The translations under genes and the position numbers were made by a program. DNA of 46,203 bases from assembly GCA_001593935.1 (NCBI GenBank), contig LUCE01000008.1:1-46203 (forward strand), written 5' to 3'. This DNA comes from Candidatus Bathyarchaeota archaeon B26-2. Lineage in GTDB: Archaea > Thermoproteota > Bathyarchaeia > Bathyarchaeales > B26-1. The notes under the pieces were generated by a model. It made no database searches and was not told the DNA's origin. It worked only from the letters and a program-made list of their open reading frames with translations. Numbering within the stretch: position 1 is the stretch's first letter; every line of letters starts with the position of its first letter. This document shows positions 1-8,509 of this stretch, piece by piece.

Positions 1-2
1 AC

Positions 3-1280
3 GAGGTTCAAGCTCGAAAGCTCGGCATAAACGAGACCGACCTGGAGAAGGGTCCGGTTCCAGTGGTCTTCGAGGGTATGCCGTACCACGTAATCGGGAT
101 CGTCGACAGGGTTATAATGGAAAGGCTGATGGAGATGGACGGAGAACAGGTAACCCCGCTCAAGTTCGACCTAGACTTCAACCCGTGGACAGAACACGTA
201 ACCATGGACTACTGCTTCATAATCCCATACGAGGAGGCCTTGAACTTAGGAGGAGACATAGCGAGTATAAGCATCCAGTTTGATAATGCAAGCATGGTCT
301 TAGAGGCTGCTGCGCGCATCTCAGAGATGTTTCCGTCTTACTTGACATACTTTACTGAGCGCGACCCGGAGACGGGAAAACTTGGGTGTTATATGGCCTC
401 AATGGCGACATCTTACACAGTGCTCGGCTTGGAGTTCCAAGTTGTACCACTAACCATAGTCATATTGGCCATCTTCAACATTGTCATGGGCTCGGTCTAC
501 GAACGAAGACGAGAGATATCAACATACAGCGTGATAGGTTTGTCGCCGTTGCATATCGCCATCATGTTCCTCGCGGAATCGATAGTCCACGCCCTAATAG
601 GAGGAGTCTTAGGTTACCTCTCCGCAATGTTCCTATCGAGGCTTGTGGGCGTCGTCATACCCGTCGGAGTGATAGCCAGAAACTACTCGAGCAGCTGGGT
701 CACGATGGCCTTAGGCCTTTCGATGGGCGCAACCATAATTGCATCCATATACCCAGCGTGGGTCGCGGGAAGACTGGCCACACCAAGCCTAGAACGCGCA
801 TGGAAGATTCGGACGAAACCCATAGGAGATACGTGGGAGATTCCTCTCCCGTTCTATGTTATAGGAGACGACTCGATCGGAATCCTCGAGTACATTAAGG
901 AGTACATGGAAGCCCACGAGTCCTCGGATGCGCCGGACTTCTCCGTTAAGGCCTTAAGGATTATGGAGGGTGAAGTTGAGGGGAGGCGGTATAAAAGCAT
1001 AACAGCCTCCATAAAGCTGGCCCCCTATGAGACCGGAATCGCCGAGGAGACAAGGTTCTACCTAGTCGAGGTTGAGCCGGGGAGGTGGGAGCCTCACATA
1101 GTGGCGAAGAGAATTATGGGGCCGAGGGATCGATGGGCTAGGATGCATAGGCACTACGTAGACCTCTTCAGGAAGCAGCTCCTACTCTGGGGAAGTCTGC
1201 CTCCGACGGAGAGACGGAGATACGTGGAAAGGGTGAAGGAGGCCGCTAAAGGCTATAACCGAGGGGGACGTGAGAGTTGA
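3..1280 (+). CDS. FtsX-type ABC transporter permease, C-terminal part (partial at left edge)
   Basis: The frame is open from the first bases of the window, so the N-terminus lies outside it. What is visible is about 425 residues: the end of an extracytoplasmic domain, then three hydrophobic helices with the typical FtsX/MacB arrangement (a helix, a charged YERRREI turn followed by a G-L-S-P segment, two more helices, ending in a P-A-W-x-A-G-R element). This charged loop after the first helix is the coupling region of FtsX-fold permeases. After the last helix comes an unusual soluble tail of about 150 residues rich in charged and aromatic residues. No ATPase is visible in the window; it may lie to the left. 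The stop overlaps the start of the next membrane gene by 4 nt, so the cluster is probably one operon. The substrate is unknown. Class assignment is fairly safe. Confidence 0.8.
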   Translation, partial: EVQARKLGINETDLEKGPVPVVFEGMPYHVIGIVDRVIMERLMEMDGEQVTPLKFDLDFNPWTEHVTMDYCFIIPYEEALNLGGDIASISIQFDNASMVLEAAARISEMFPSYLTYFTERDPETGKLGCYMASMATSYTVLGLEFQVVPLTIVILAIFNIVMGSVYERRREISTYSVIGLSPLHIAIMFLAESIVHALIGGVLGYLSAMFLSRLVGVVIPVGVIARNYSSSWVTMALGLSMGATIIASIYPAWVAGRLATPSLERAWKIRTKPIGDTWEIPLPFYVIGDDSIGILEYIKEYMEAHESSDAPDFSVKALRIMEGEVEGRRYKSITASIKLAPYETGIAEETRFYLVEVEPGRWEPHIVAKRIMGPRDRWARMHRHYVDLFRKQLLLWGSLPPTERRRYVERVKEAAKGYNRGGRES

Positions 1281-1945
1281 GTATGGGCCCAGTTGAGACC
1301 GGTTTGATGATCTACGCCGCCGTGACGCTCTACTGGAGCCTCCTAGGAACCTACATGCTCGTAAAGACCGACGTGATCAGCGTCAAGGCCGCGCCGATAA
1401 TCATCGGCTACTCCCTCTTCGCGTGGCTAACCTCAAGAATCATGTACATCAACTTTCCTGAGATACCTCCACACCCAATCTTGATCTTGTCAAGGGTCGT
1501 GGACAGCCCTCAAGGAATCCTAACGACAATTTACGTCTATGTGAGAACCAAGGTCATCAAGATCAAGTGGATGCCGTACATCATCGGTTACTCATTCTTC
1601 TTAGCCGTGTCTAGGATAACGATGTACCTACTTCGTGATCTACCCGTCCCTGAGATACTTGTTCTCCCAACGCTCTTGGCTGGCTGGGCTGGCTACCCGG
1701 TCTGGTTCTACGTGTACACCAAGGCCAACCGAGTCTTTACGCCCAAAGCCGCGTATGCCTTAGCTAGTTACCAGGTCATCGTCTGGGCGGTCTCGATCAT
1801 CATGTTGTACCAGCTGGGCTTACCTTACTCCATAATCTCCTCCGTACAGATGCTGATGGAGTATCCGAGCACGATCGTCACGCTGATACTCGTCGATAGG
1901 TACCGGCTGAGAAACCTAGGTGTTTACGCTTCTGACGAGTTGTAG
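1277..1945 (+). CDS. Polytopic membrane protein with three internal repeats
   Basis: About seven hydrophobic helices in 222 residues. I do not recognise a named family. Three successive segments of about 55-60 residues look alike: each begins with a basic T-x-V-I-x-x-K-like stretch, continues with a helix containing I-G-Y-S-hydrophobic (residues about 35-50 and 97-110, degenerate at about 150-165), has a short proline-containing loop, and ends in a second helix followed by a V-Y-x-x-T/R-K turn. This points to internal triplication, as in small repeat transporters or scaffold proteins. The start is TTG at 1277, inside the stop of the permease gene, with an in-frame ATG at 1283 as alternative. 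Translational coupling to the permease suggests a common complex. Confidence 0.75.
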   Translation: MSMGPVETGLMIYAAVTLYWSLLGTYMLVKTDVISVKAAPIIIGYSLFAWLTSRIMYINFPEIPPHPILILSRVVDSPQGILTTIYVYVRTKVIKIKWMPYIIGYSFFLAVSRITMYLLRDLPVPEILVLPTLLAGWAGYPVWFYVYTKANRVFTPKAAYALASYQVIVWAVSIIMLYQLGLPYSIISSVQMLMEYPSTIVTLILVDRYRLRNLGVYASDEL

Positions 1946-1956
1946 GAAGTGTCCTC

Positions 1957-2511
1957 ATGTACGTGGAGTACGAAGGACTGTGGGTTGCGGGCGGCACGTG
2001 GATATTCACGTTCGCGTACATGTACTGGGTCTGGGAGGACTCGCAGAGGCACAAAAAGCGGGTTTGGATATGGCTCCTGCTGTTACTCTTGGCTGGGGAC
2101 CCCTTCTCCACACTTGTGGGTGAGGTCCGCACTCTGGGAGACCCCTTCTCCACGTTCGTGTCTAACTTCTATCGATATGAGTATCTGCCCAGCAGAGGGA
2201 TCTATCCATATTTGGTGCCTCTCTTCAAATATGATGCGTCCCACTTCGTGGAGCCCATATGGGTGCTAGACACGATCTTCTTCTGGAACCTAGCTCTCAG
2301 CCTCGTCGATGGAACGGTCACGTACGCGGTTATGTTCTGGATTTACAGGGACTGCAGGAAGGTTGGTGAGAGGGCGACCCCTTGGATATGTGTGATGAGG
2401 TTCATACAGAATCCGCCCTTCCCCATAGGTTACCTGATTCCCCTTGGCGGTTACACCGGCCAGATCTTCGTCTTGGTGGCTTACATCCTACGTAAGTTCG
2501 GGTACATCTAG
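1957..2511 (+). CDS. Small polytopic membrane protein
   Basis: 184 residues with about four hydrophobic helices (near residues 8-27, 36-47, 103-130 and 155-180) and aromatic-rich loops. No family recognised. A short tandem duplication is visible in the loop after the second helix: the peptide G-D-P-F-S-T occurs twice about 15 residues apart, and the matching DNA (GACCCCTTCTCCAC) is nearly identical in both copies (about 2098-2111 and 2140-2153), so the duplication is recent or under conversion. It starts at ATG 1957, 11 nt after the preceding stop, and is followed 13 nt later by the next gene; it belongs to the same presumed operon. Confidence 0.7.
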   Translation: MYVEYEGLWVAGGTWIFTFAYMYWVWEDSQRHKKRVWIWLLLLLLAGDPFSTLVGEVRTLGDPFSTFVSNFYRYEYLPSRGIYPYLVPLFKYDASHFVEPIWVLDTIFFWNLALSLVDGTVTYAVMFWIYRDCRKVGERATPWICVMRFIQNPPFPIGYLIPLGGYTGQIFVLVAYILRKFGYI

Positions 2512-2524
2512 AGGTGGATGAACC

Positions 2525-3217
2525 GTGGATAGACGGAAGGTAGGTTTGGGGCGTGTCCGCTTTCCCTTAGCCGTCACCCTACTTATGGTCTCGGCTCTAC
2601 TCCTGAGCATCAACGAGGGAGACTCCTCTCTCAGCGATGTAGAGGGAATCTTGAGGGCGTCTATGGGCACAGTTAACGTGCACAACAATGATACGGAGCC
2701 TCCAACGATCACGAACGTGACCCATATACCCCGTTACCCACAGCCCAACCAGAGAGTAAACATAACGGCGAGGGTTGTGGATAATTTCAGCGGTGTGAGA
2801 AAGGTCTTCTTGGTTTATCGGGAGAAACTGAACTACAACTGGTATGGAGTACATCAGTACTGGGGCGTATACGAATGGGTGTGGGAGCCCTTAACATGGA
2901 ACGTTTACACTGAGTGGATCACGGTTGAGATGAACCGTGTTGGAGACGACACTTACAGTGTGGAGCTCCTTGAGCTGCCTTACTACAGCACCGTATGGTA
3001 CACGGTTCGCGCGGTCGACGCCGCTGGAAACACTGCTGTTTCGGAGGTCCATGTATATCACGTTGTCCGCGGCACCGAGTACGTGATATACATGCAGATC
3101 AGCACCATAATATCCCGGGTTCTCTACGTGGCGGTCGGCCTTGTACTGGTACGCGGACTGGGTAGGAGTGGACAATCTGAAAGTATGGAGGGTGAGGATG
3201 CAACATCCAAAGGTTGA
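2525..3217 (+). CDS. Membrane-anchored extracytoplasmic protein with Ig-like domain
   Basis: Starts at GTG 2525 behind a good purine-rich site (GAGGTGGA at 2512-2519). Residues about 9-28 form a signal anchor. It is followed by an N-D-T-E-P-P-T-I-T motif and alternating hydrophobic strands of about 110 residues (with V-D-N-F-S-G-V-R and V-D-A-A-G-N), a pattern typical of bacterial/archaeal Ig-like or fibronectin-like beta-sandwich domains on cell surfaces. A second hydrophobic helix near residues 188-210 and a short charged tail suggest both ends are held in the membrane with the beta domain outside. Several N-x-S/T sites fit archaeal N-glycosylation. It lies between membrane genes of the same strand and could be the surface component of that complex. 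Confidence 0.75.
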   Translation: MDRRKVGLGRVRFPLAVTLLMVSALLLSINEGDSSLSDVEGILRASMGTVNVHNNDTEPPTITNVTHIPRYPQPNQRVNITARVVDNFSGVRKVFLVYREKLNYNWYGVHQYWGVYEWVWEPLTWNVYTEWITVEMNRVGDDTYSVELLELPYYSTVWYTVRAVDAAGNTAVSEVHVYHVVRGTEYVIYMQISTIISRVLYVAVGLVLVRGLGRSGQSESMEGEDATSKG

Positions 3218-3235
3218 AAGTCAAGTGAGGTTTGG

Positions 3236-5122
3236 ATGATGGCGAGAGAAGAATCTCCTGAATATCCCGAATACAAAGGCGGCTTCACTTGGAGAGTTCT
3301 CCTCATAATGCTCTTCATAATCTTCGTCGTCACCCCGATTAACATATGGACAAACATATCGATAGGGGCCGGCGCGTTGTCCAGCTTCGCCATCCTCGTG
3401 ATCGCCGTTGAGCTGGCAAGCCTCTTCGGTAACCCCCTCACCGTGCAGGAGATAGCTACGTTACTCGTTGGGATGGGCGGCCTATACTTCTATTACGGCC
3501 TCTCACGGATTGAGTCCGCCTATTTCTCTCAGAGTCCCCTCTTAACGCTCTACGGGATCCGCGGGATTCCCTACTGGGTAGCCCCCCTCCCAGAGTCAGG
3601 TTTCTACTCGTCACGGTCTTTCTGGCATCCGGTGACGAGAGGAATATGGCTCAGACTCGATAACATTCTGTTGCCGAGCATGACCGCGCTCGCCGGCCTA
3701 TCCCTCGGCATCCTTAATAAGATACTCTATGTGGACCAAGAGAAGCTCCCATATCCAGGAGCCCAGATCAACGCTGTCCTCTGCTCAACCATCGCGGAGA
3801 GGGAGGAGTCACGTTTCTTCGTCTTCTCGGTCTCCCTGCTCGCAGCCTCCTTCTACGGAGTCTTCATGTACATATTTCCCATCCTACTCAACGTACGTGT
3901 CATTCCATCCCTATGGTTCGACATGAGCCCTTGGATACAAGCGTATCTGCCGGGAGCCTGCTTCGGCATAGCTACAAACCTACCAACGCTCTTGCCAGGC
4001 CTTTATCTCCCGCCATCTGTTATCTTCTCTCAGCTTATAGGTTCGGTTCTCGTATGGGTCGTTGGGAACTGGTTGGTTGTGACTCATGGGATAACGGAGT
4101 ACTCGAAGCTGTACACTCCAGGTATGCCCATATATTACATCTACATGTTTGCTTATCAGTACGTCTGGATGATGCCTATAATTGGGTTCGGCTTCTTCGT
4201 TGGCTTATCAGCCTTGAAGCCTCGAGCCGTCCGTAAGGCCTTCTCAACGTTGGTGAAGTCTGGGAAGACCCGCGGGCTGGGTGTGGAGAGAATCTTCTCG
4301 ATATGGCTCGTCATCATACCCTTCGCCTGCGTCATCCTCAGCAATCTCCTCTCCATATGGTATTGGGCTCCAGACTACCCCCTATTCCCGTGGCTTCCAG
4401 CCGCCTTCAGCATACTCGTCTCGTTAGCCCAGGCCCTGCTCATCGGCAGGGCTACAGGAACCGGTATCAGTGTGAGTTTCCCCGGGAACCTTGACAAGCT
4501 CGCTCTGATAGCCACAAACTACAAGGGGATCAACGGATGGTTCCTCTCCCCGGTTATAATCACCCCCAGCTTCGGGGGCGACGTAGCCTTCAATTTCAAA
4601 TTCTCCCAGCTTACACGGAGCTCCTTCACAGACTTCCTGAAGATATTCTTTGTAGTCGGCCCCATCTCTATAGCCTTCTCCATAATCTTCACGCAGGTCC
4701 TCTGGAACATGGCGCCGATACCTTCGGCGGCTTACCCATGGTCCTCCGTCGAGTGGCCCCGGAGAGTTATGTACCGAGCTGTCTGGATTACCAGACCGCC
4801 CGGCGTTTTCCGGTTAGACTGGATCGTCTACGGCGCCCTTGTAGGCCTAGGCTCCCACCTGCTACTCTCAGCCGTCGGGCTTCCAGCCAACACGATCTTG
4901 GTGTCAGCCCTAGCCGGAATGAGCACGCTCCCCCCAATCGCAATGAATATGCTCATAGGATACGTTTTAAGGCTCATCCTCGAACGGATCGTCGGAAAAG
5001 AGAGGTACAACAAGTATAAGTTCATAGTTGTCGCCGGTGTAAGCGCGGGAACAGGCCTCGCAGTCACCATGGGAATCAGCGGCTTCCTCATCTTAAGATC
5101 GATCACTCTATGGTTCTATTAA
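3236..5122 (+). CDS. Large polytopic membrane protein, OPT-like transporter (DUF6785/DUF6784-like)
   Basis: 628 residues with roughly 14 hydrophobic helices and no clear N-terminal signal. The stretch around residues 160-185 (E-K-L-P-Y-P followed by an A-Q-I-N-A helix) resembles the L-P-F-P-x-G element of oligopeptide transporter (OPT) family proteins, and the segment with P-G-x-C-F-G-I-A-T-N-L-P-T is also OPT-like. I infer a secondary transporter of peptides, metal chelates or a cell-envelope intermediate; the substrate is unknown. ATG at 3236 follows GTGAGG at 3225-3230. It ends the membrane cluster that begins with the FtsX-like permease and is followed by the tRNA on the other strand. Confidence 0.7.
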   Translation: MMAREESPEYPEYKGGFTWRVLLIMLFIIFVVTPINIWTNISIGAGALSSFAILVIAVELASLFGNPLTVQEIATLLVGMGGLYFYYGLSRIESAYFSQSPLLTLYGIRGIPYWVAPLPESGFYSSRSFWHPVTRGIWLRLDNILLPSMTALAGLSLGILNKILYVDQEKLPYPGAQINAVLCSTIAEREESRFFVFSVSLLAASFYGVFMYIFPILLNVRVIPSLWFDMSPWIQAYLPGACFGIATNLPTLLPGLYLPPSVIFSQLIGSVLVWVVGNWLVVTHGITEYSKLYTPGMPIYYIYMFAYQYVWMMPIIGFGFFVGLSALKPRAVRKAFSTLVKSGKTRGLGVERIFSIWLVIIPFACVILSNLLSIWYWAPDYPLFPWLPAAFSILVSLAQALLIGRATGTGISVSFPGNLDKLALIATNYKGINGWFLSPVIITPSFGGDVAFNFKFSQLTRSSFTDFLKIFFVVGPISIAFSIIFTQVLWNMAPIPSAAYPWSSVEWPRRVMYRAVWITRPPGVFRLDWIVYGALVGLGSHLLLSAVGLPANTILVSALAGMSTLPPIAMNMLIGYVLRLILERIVGKERYNKYKFIVVAGVSAGTGLAVTMGISGFLILRSITLWFY

Positions 5123-5286
5123 ACCCAAGTCTCTTGAGGCCCGCAGGCCTCCTCAAAGCCCTCATCACACACGGGGTTAACCCCACGCTTCAAAACGGAG
5201 GCTTCAACCACTCGCAAGTAGGTTTCACGGAAGACCTTGAAACAGGCTTCTTTCAAGGAAGGAAGTGCAGAAACGTAGTTTCTGCT

Positions 5287-5408
5287 TGGTGCGGGGGGTG
5301 GGATTTGAACCCACGAAGGCCTTCGCCAGAGGATCTTAAGTCCTCCCCCTTGTCTTGGGGTTTTGGCCCCTTTTTCTCCCCATTTAGACCTGGCTCGGGT
5401 ACCCCCGC
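5287..5408 (-). tRNA. tRNA-Leu (anticodon UAA) with a 34-nt intron in the D-arm
   Basis: Read on the minus strand from 5408: acceptor GCGGGGG pairs with CCCCCGC, T-arm GTGGG/CCCAC with loop TTCAAAT, anticodon stem GAGGA/TCCTC around CTTAAGA (anticodon TAA), a 14-nt class II variable arm, discriminator A and an encoded CCA (5287-5290). Between D-loop and anticodon arm the gene is 34 nt too long. Removing 5350-5383 restores a standard 88-nt tRNA-Leu with D-stem CCC/GGG. The excised piece folds with its flanks into a relaxed bulge-helix-bulge: exon GTCT pairs with intron AGAC (4 bp), a 3-nt bulge AAA lies on the 5' side, a 3-nt bulge AAG on the 3' side, and the inner helix is TGGGG/CCCCA. Cutting both bulges after the second base gives the sizes stated. 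A TATA-like AGTTTAAG lies about 30 nt upstream. Confidence 0.93.
5350..5383 (-). other. Non-canonical tRNA intron (about position 22/23 of tRNA-Leu)
   Basis: 34-nt insertion placed by the bulge-helix-bulge fold described for the tRNA. Exon 1 is 5384-5408 (25 nt), exon 2 is 5287-5349 (63 nt). The outer helix next to the 3' bulge does not form contiguously, so the motif is of the relaxed type that needs a heteromeric splicing endonuclease as found in many TACK archaea. Exact junctions are inferred from symmetry of the two bulges. Confidence 0.8.
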
Positions 5409-5534
5409 CTATTATCTTTCTTGGCTTCTTGTTCAACTTAAACTTTACCTCGCTCTTGTGGTTTCTGTTGCGAGGGGTTAGGAAGGCTTATGTAGGGGTT
5501 TGATGAAAACTCGAGGGTTAGGGGAGGGATTGTA

Positions 5535-6350
5535 TTGAAGGTTTATGTCATGACCGACTTGGAGGGAGTGGCCGGGGTCGTTAACTTCGACGATTATGCG
5601 ACTCCTGAGGGTAGGTACTACGAGGTTGCGCGTGAATTGACCACTATGGAGGTGAACGCCGCTGTTGAGGGCCTCTTGGAGGCCGGGGCCGACGAGGTTC
5701 TCGTCGTGGACGGGCATGGACACGGCGCCATCAACCCGTTACTCCTCCATCCCGAAGCAAAACTCTTGGCTGGGAGACCTTTGGGGTATCCCTTCGGATG
5801 TGATAAGACCTTCGACGCAGCCCTCATTATAGGACAACACGCCAAGTCCAACACCGACGGAGGCCACCTATGCCACACAGGCTCATTCGTCGTCGAAGAC
5901 CTCCAGATAAACGGAATCTCGCTCGGGGAGCTCGGATGCAACATGCTCTTCGCCGCTTACTTCGGCGTCCCAACAGTGATGGTGAGCGGGGATAAAGCCG
6001 CATGCGAAGAGGCCTTAGCGCTCGTCCCGAACATAGAGGTTGCACCCGTTAAGGAGGGAATGAAGAGAGGCTCAGCCTCAGGCCTCACAGCCGAAGAGAA
6101 CAAACTCTACAACGGAGCCGCCGTTCATCTCCACCCAAAGAAGGCGCGTGAACTCATAAAGGAGAAGGCTAAGAGAGGCCTAGAGAGATGCGAAGAGATA
6201 AAACCCTTCTGGATAGAGCCTCCATACGAACTCGTAGCCAAGCTACGGCCTGAAGAACCCGGAAAACCGGGGAGAATAGCCCACGTGAGATCGAACGACC
6301 TTCTGGAGCTGCTCCGAGCCCCAAGGAGATACAAGACGATCGAGACATGA
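5535..6350 (+). CDS. M55 family peptidase (DppA-like D-aminopeptidase)
   Basis: 271 residues, the normal length for M55. The zinc-site residues of DppA are in place: D8 and E10 in the M-T-D-L-E-G start motif, H61 in D-G-H-G, H102 in G-Q-H-A, and E132 in G-E-L-G. The family removes N-terminal D-amino acids from short peptides or acts on D-Ala-D-Ala-type dipeptides; here it is presumably cytoplasmic since no signal is visible. TTG at 5535 is preferred because it gives the conserved N-terminus and is preceded by GGGGAGGG (5521-5528). A TATA-like element precedes it. The next gene follows after 53 nt with a promoter of its own, so the link to the catabolic island may be only positional. Confidence 0.88.
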   Translation: MKVYVMTDLEGVAGVVNFDDYATPEGRYYEVARELTTMEVNAAVEGLLEAGADEVLVVDGHGHGAINPLLLHPEAKLLAGRPLGYPFGCDKTFDAALIIGQHAKSNTDGGHLCHTGSFVVEDLQINGISLGELGCNMLFAAYFGVPTVMVSGDKAACEEALALVPNIEVAPVKEGMKRGSASGLTAEENKLYNGAAVHLHPKKARELIKEKAKRGLERCEEIKPFWIEPPYELVAKLRPEEPGKPGRIAHVRSNDLLELLRAPRRYKTIET

Positions 6351-6403
6351 AGTAGGAAAGACTTAAGTAATTTTTCCTCTCAGTGAGGATGGAGGGTTAA
6401 CCT

Positions 6404-7246
6404 ATGCTTCCGAGACCTGTCCTAGATATACACGCCCACATAGGGAAGATCTTCCGCGCATACCCCAAGTTCACGGTTAAGAAGCTCCTAAAGAGGATGG
6501 ACGAGCTGGGGATAGATATGGCTGTCGTCCTCTCGATAGAGAACCCTGAAGAGACCGACTTCTACCTGCCAACCGAGAACGTTCTGAGGGCCGTTAGGAA
6601 ACATAGGGATAGGCTTATACCTTTCTGTAACGTGGACCCGCGCCGTGGAAACCCCGGGGCCTTCGATCCATACCCGATAATAGAACGGTACGTCTCTAGA
6701 GGCTGCAGGGGCTTCGGCGAGGAGCTCGCAGGCCTCATGATAGACGACGAGAGGCTTCAGAGGATATACGAGGCCGTAGCCAAACTAGGGATACCCATAC
6801 TTCTCCACCTAGACCGATACCGAAACATAGACGAAGTCGGGCTTCCGAGATTCGAGAGAATGCTCAGAGAACACCCGAAGACGATCTTCATAGCTCATGG
6901 ACCCCACTGGTGGGCTGAGATCTCAGGAGACTTGAAGCCGGAGATGATGGGCGGCTATCCGAAGGGGCCGGTGAAGCCGGGTGGGAAGGTTGAGTACCTC
7001 CTGAAGAACTACGACAACGTGTATGGAGACCTCTCAGCCGGTTCGGGTTTGAACGCCCTCGCCCGGGACCCTGAACATGCCAAGGGATTCTTGGAGAGGA
7101 ACCGTAAGAAGCTCATCTTCGGAACCGACATAATCTACGAGACGCAAGAGATAAGGATACTCGAGTTCTTGGAGAGCCTCGAACTGAGCGACAGGACGTA
7201 TAGGGACATTCTCTACGGAAACGCCGAAAGGCTGCTGAAACTTTAG
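6404..7246 (+). CDS. Metal-dependent amidohydrolase (amidohydrolase_2 type TIM barrel)
   Basis: 280 residues. Metal-site motifs of the amidohydrolase_2 (ACMSD/decarboxylase/lactonase-like) group are present in order: D8-x-H10-x-H12 at the end of strand 1, a histidine in I-L-L-H-L-D after strand 5, a histidine in F-I-A-H-G, and the aspartate of F-G-T-D near residue 245. Members hydrolyse lactones or amides, or decarboxylate ring acids; the substrate here is unknown. A TATA-like stretch (GACTTAAGTAAT, about 6359-6370) and a GGAGGG site (6391-6396) precede the ATG, so transcription of the island can start here. The URO-D-like gene follows after 27 nt. Intact relative of the other amidohydrolases at 12979 and 30459. 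Confidence 0.88.
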   Translation: MLPRPVLDIHAHIGKIFRAYPKFTVKKLLKRMDELGIDMAVVLSIENPEETDFYLPTENVLRAVRKHRDRLIPFCNVDPRRGNPGAFDPYPIIERYVSRGCRGFGEELAGLMIDDERLQRIYEAVAKLGIPILLHLDRYRNIDEVGLPRFERMLREHPKTIFIAHGPHWWAEISGDLKPEMMGGYPKGPVKPGGKVEYLLKNYDNVYGDLSAGSGLNALARDPEHAKGFLERNRKKLIFGTDIIYETQEIRILEFLESLELSDRTYRDILYGNAERLLKL

Positions 7247-7273
7247 GAGGCCCTCACTTCTAAGGCGAGGGGA

Positions 7274-8413
7274 ATGACCCCGAAGGAGAGGGTTCTAGCC
7301 ACATTCGAAGGTGAGCCGACCGATAAGGTTCCGGTACATCACGTGGGTTTCTCTAGCAAGGCTGCCCAGATGATCTTGGGACGCGAGGCTTACGTGGGGT
7401 TCGGAATACAGCGTTGGAGGGAGGCTAGGGCTCTCTGGGAGGGGGAGGAGGCCCACCGCAGGTTCCTAGAGAGGTCTCTTAGAGATGCCTACGAGCTGGC
7501 CGAGGCTACAGACCAAGATATTCTACGTCTCCAGTATTGGCGCCTGAAGGAGAGGCCTACGAGGAAGGTCGACGATTACACCTTCTTTTACGGAGACCCG
7601 GAGGGAGCTTGGCGCCTTATGAAGTTCCACCCCTCCTTCGAACTCTACGGGGTCGTGGACCAGCACCCCAAAGAAAGGACAACATTTGAGAGCATAAAGG
7701 AGACAGTCTTCGAGATGGAGGAGATGCTAGACGAGGCGCCTTCCACCCCGGACATCTCAGAGGAACGAAACCTCATAGAGACCTTCGGCGACAGATATGC
7801 AGTCAGGGTTCACGGAGGCTTTCTACAGGTTCCGTTGAAGTCCACGTGGTTGGCGGCCGTAGTGGCGAAGCCCAACCTTATAGCCCGTTACTTGGACGTC
7901 CAGACAGAGTTGGCGCTGAGGAGAATAAGGGCTTTGGCAGACGCCGGAGCCAAATTCATTTTCGGCGGAGGAGACATGGCGGGAAACGACGGACCCTTCT
8001 ACTCGCCCAAAGCCTTCAGGGAACTTATGGTACCTCGGTTAAGGATTATCGCTGAGGAGTGCCACAAGTACGGGATGTACTACCTCTTCGCGAGCGACGG
8101 AAACTTGTGGCCGATAGCCGACGACCTCTTTGGAAGGACTGGGGTCGACGGATACTACGAGATCGATAGAAGGGCGGGCATGGACCTAGCTAAGCTGAGG
8201 AGACGCTTTCCAGAGCTGGTCTTGGTAGGGAATATCAGCTCCCACACTCTAAGCGAAGGGACAAGAGAGGAAGTCATCCGAGAGACCCTCTCATGCCTCA
8301 GAGAAGCGAAGAGAAGCCGAGGAATAATAGTAGGAGTCTCAAACTGCGTCCTACCCTCCACACCAGAAGAAAACGTAAAAGCTATGATCGAGACCATAAG
8401 ACGGAATAGGTAA
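7274..8413 (+). CDS. URO-D superfamily protein (uroporphyrinogen decarboxylase/MtaA-like fold)
   Basis: 379 residues beginning with the M-T-P-K-E-R-V-x-A-x-F-x-G element typical of the URO-D/methylcobamide methyltransferase superfamily and ending with the E-E-N-V-K-A-M motif of these proteins. A G-G-G-D-x-A segment near residue 235 and a G-N-I-S-S motif near 317 fit the barrel. True heme uroporphyrinogen decarboxylases carry a conserved N-terminal arginine-rich R-Q-A-G-R motif that I do not see, so heme biosynthesis is unlikely. Related proteins often sit in carbohydrate-catabolic clusters of bacteria and archaea with no assigned reaction. It starts at ATG 7274, 27 nt after the amidohydrolase, in one apparent transcript. 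Confidence 0.85.
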   Translation: MTPKERVLATFEGEPTDKVPVHHVGFSSKAAQMILGREAYVGFGIQRWREARALWEGEEAHRRFLERSLRDAYELAEATDQDILRLQYWRLKERPTRKVDDYTFFYGDPEGAWRLMKFHPSFELYGVVDQHPKERTTFESIKETVFEMEEMLDEAPSTPDISEERNLIETFGDRYAVRVHGGFLQVPLKSTWLAAVVAKPNLIARYLDVQTELALRRIRALADAGAKFIFGGGDMAGNDGPFYSPKAFRELMVPRLRIIAEECHKYGMYYLFASDGNLWPIADDLFGRTGVDGYYEIDRRAGMDLAKLRRRFPELVLVGNISSHTLSEGTREEVIRETLSCLREAKRSRGIIVGVSNCVLPSTPEENVKAMIETIRRNR

Positions 8414-8509
8414 CCTAAAGGACAAAGCGGCGTATGCTTCTTCAACCTCTGAAAAACCTTTTATTTGTGGTCCGTCCAACCTCAATTAAAAAGGAGATGA
8501 GGCGAAGAG

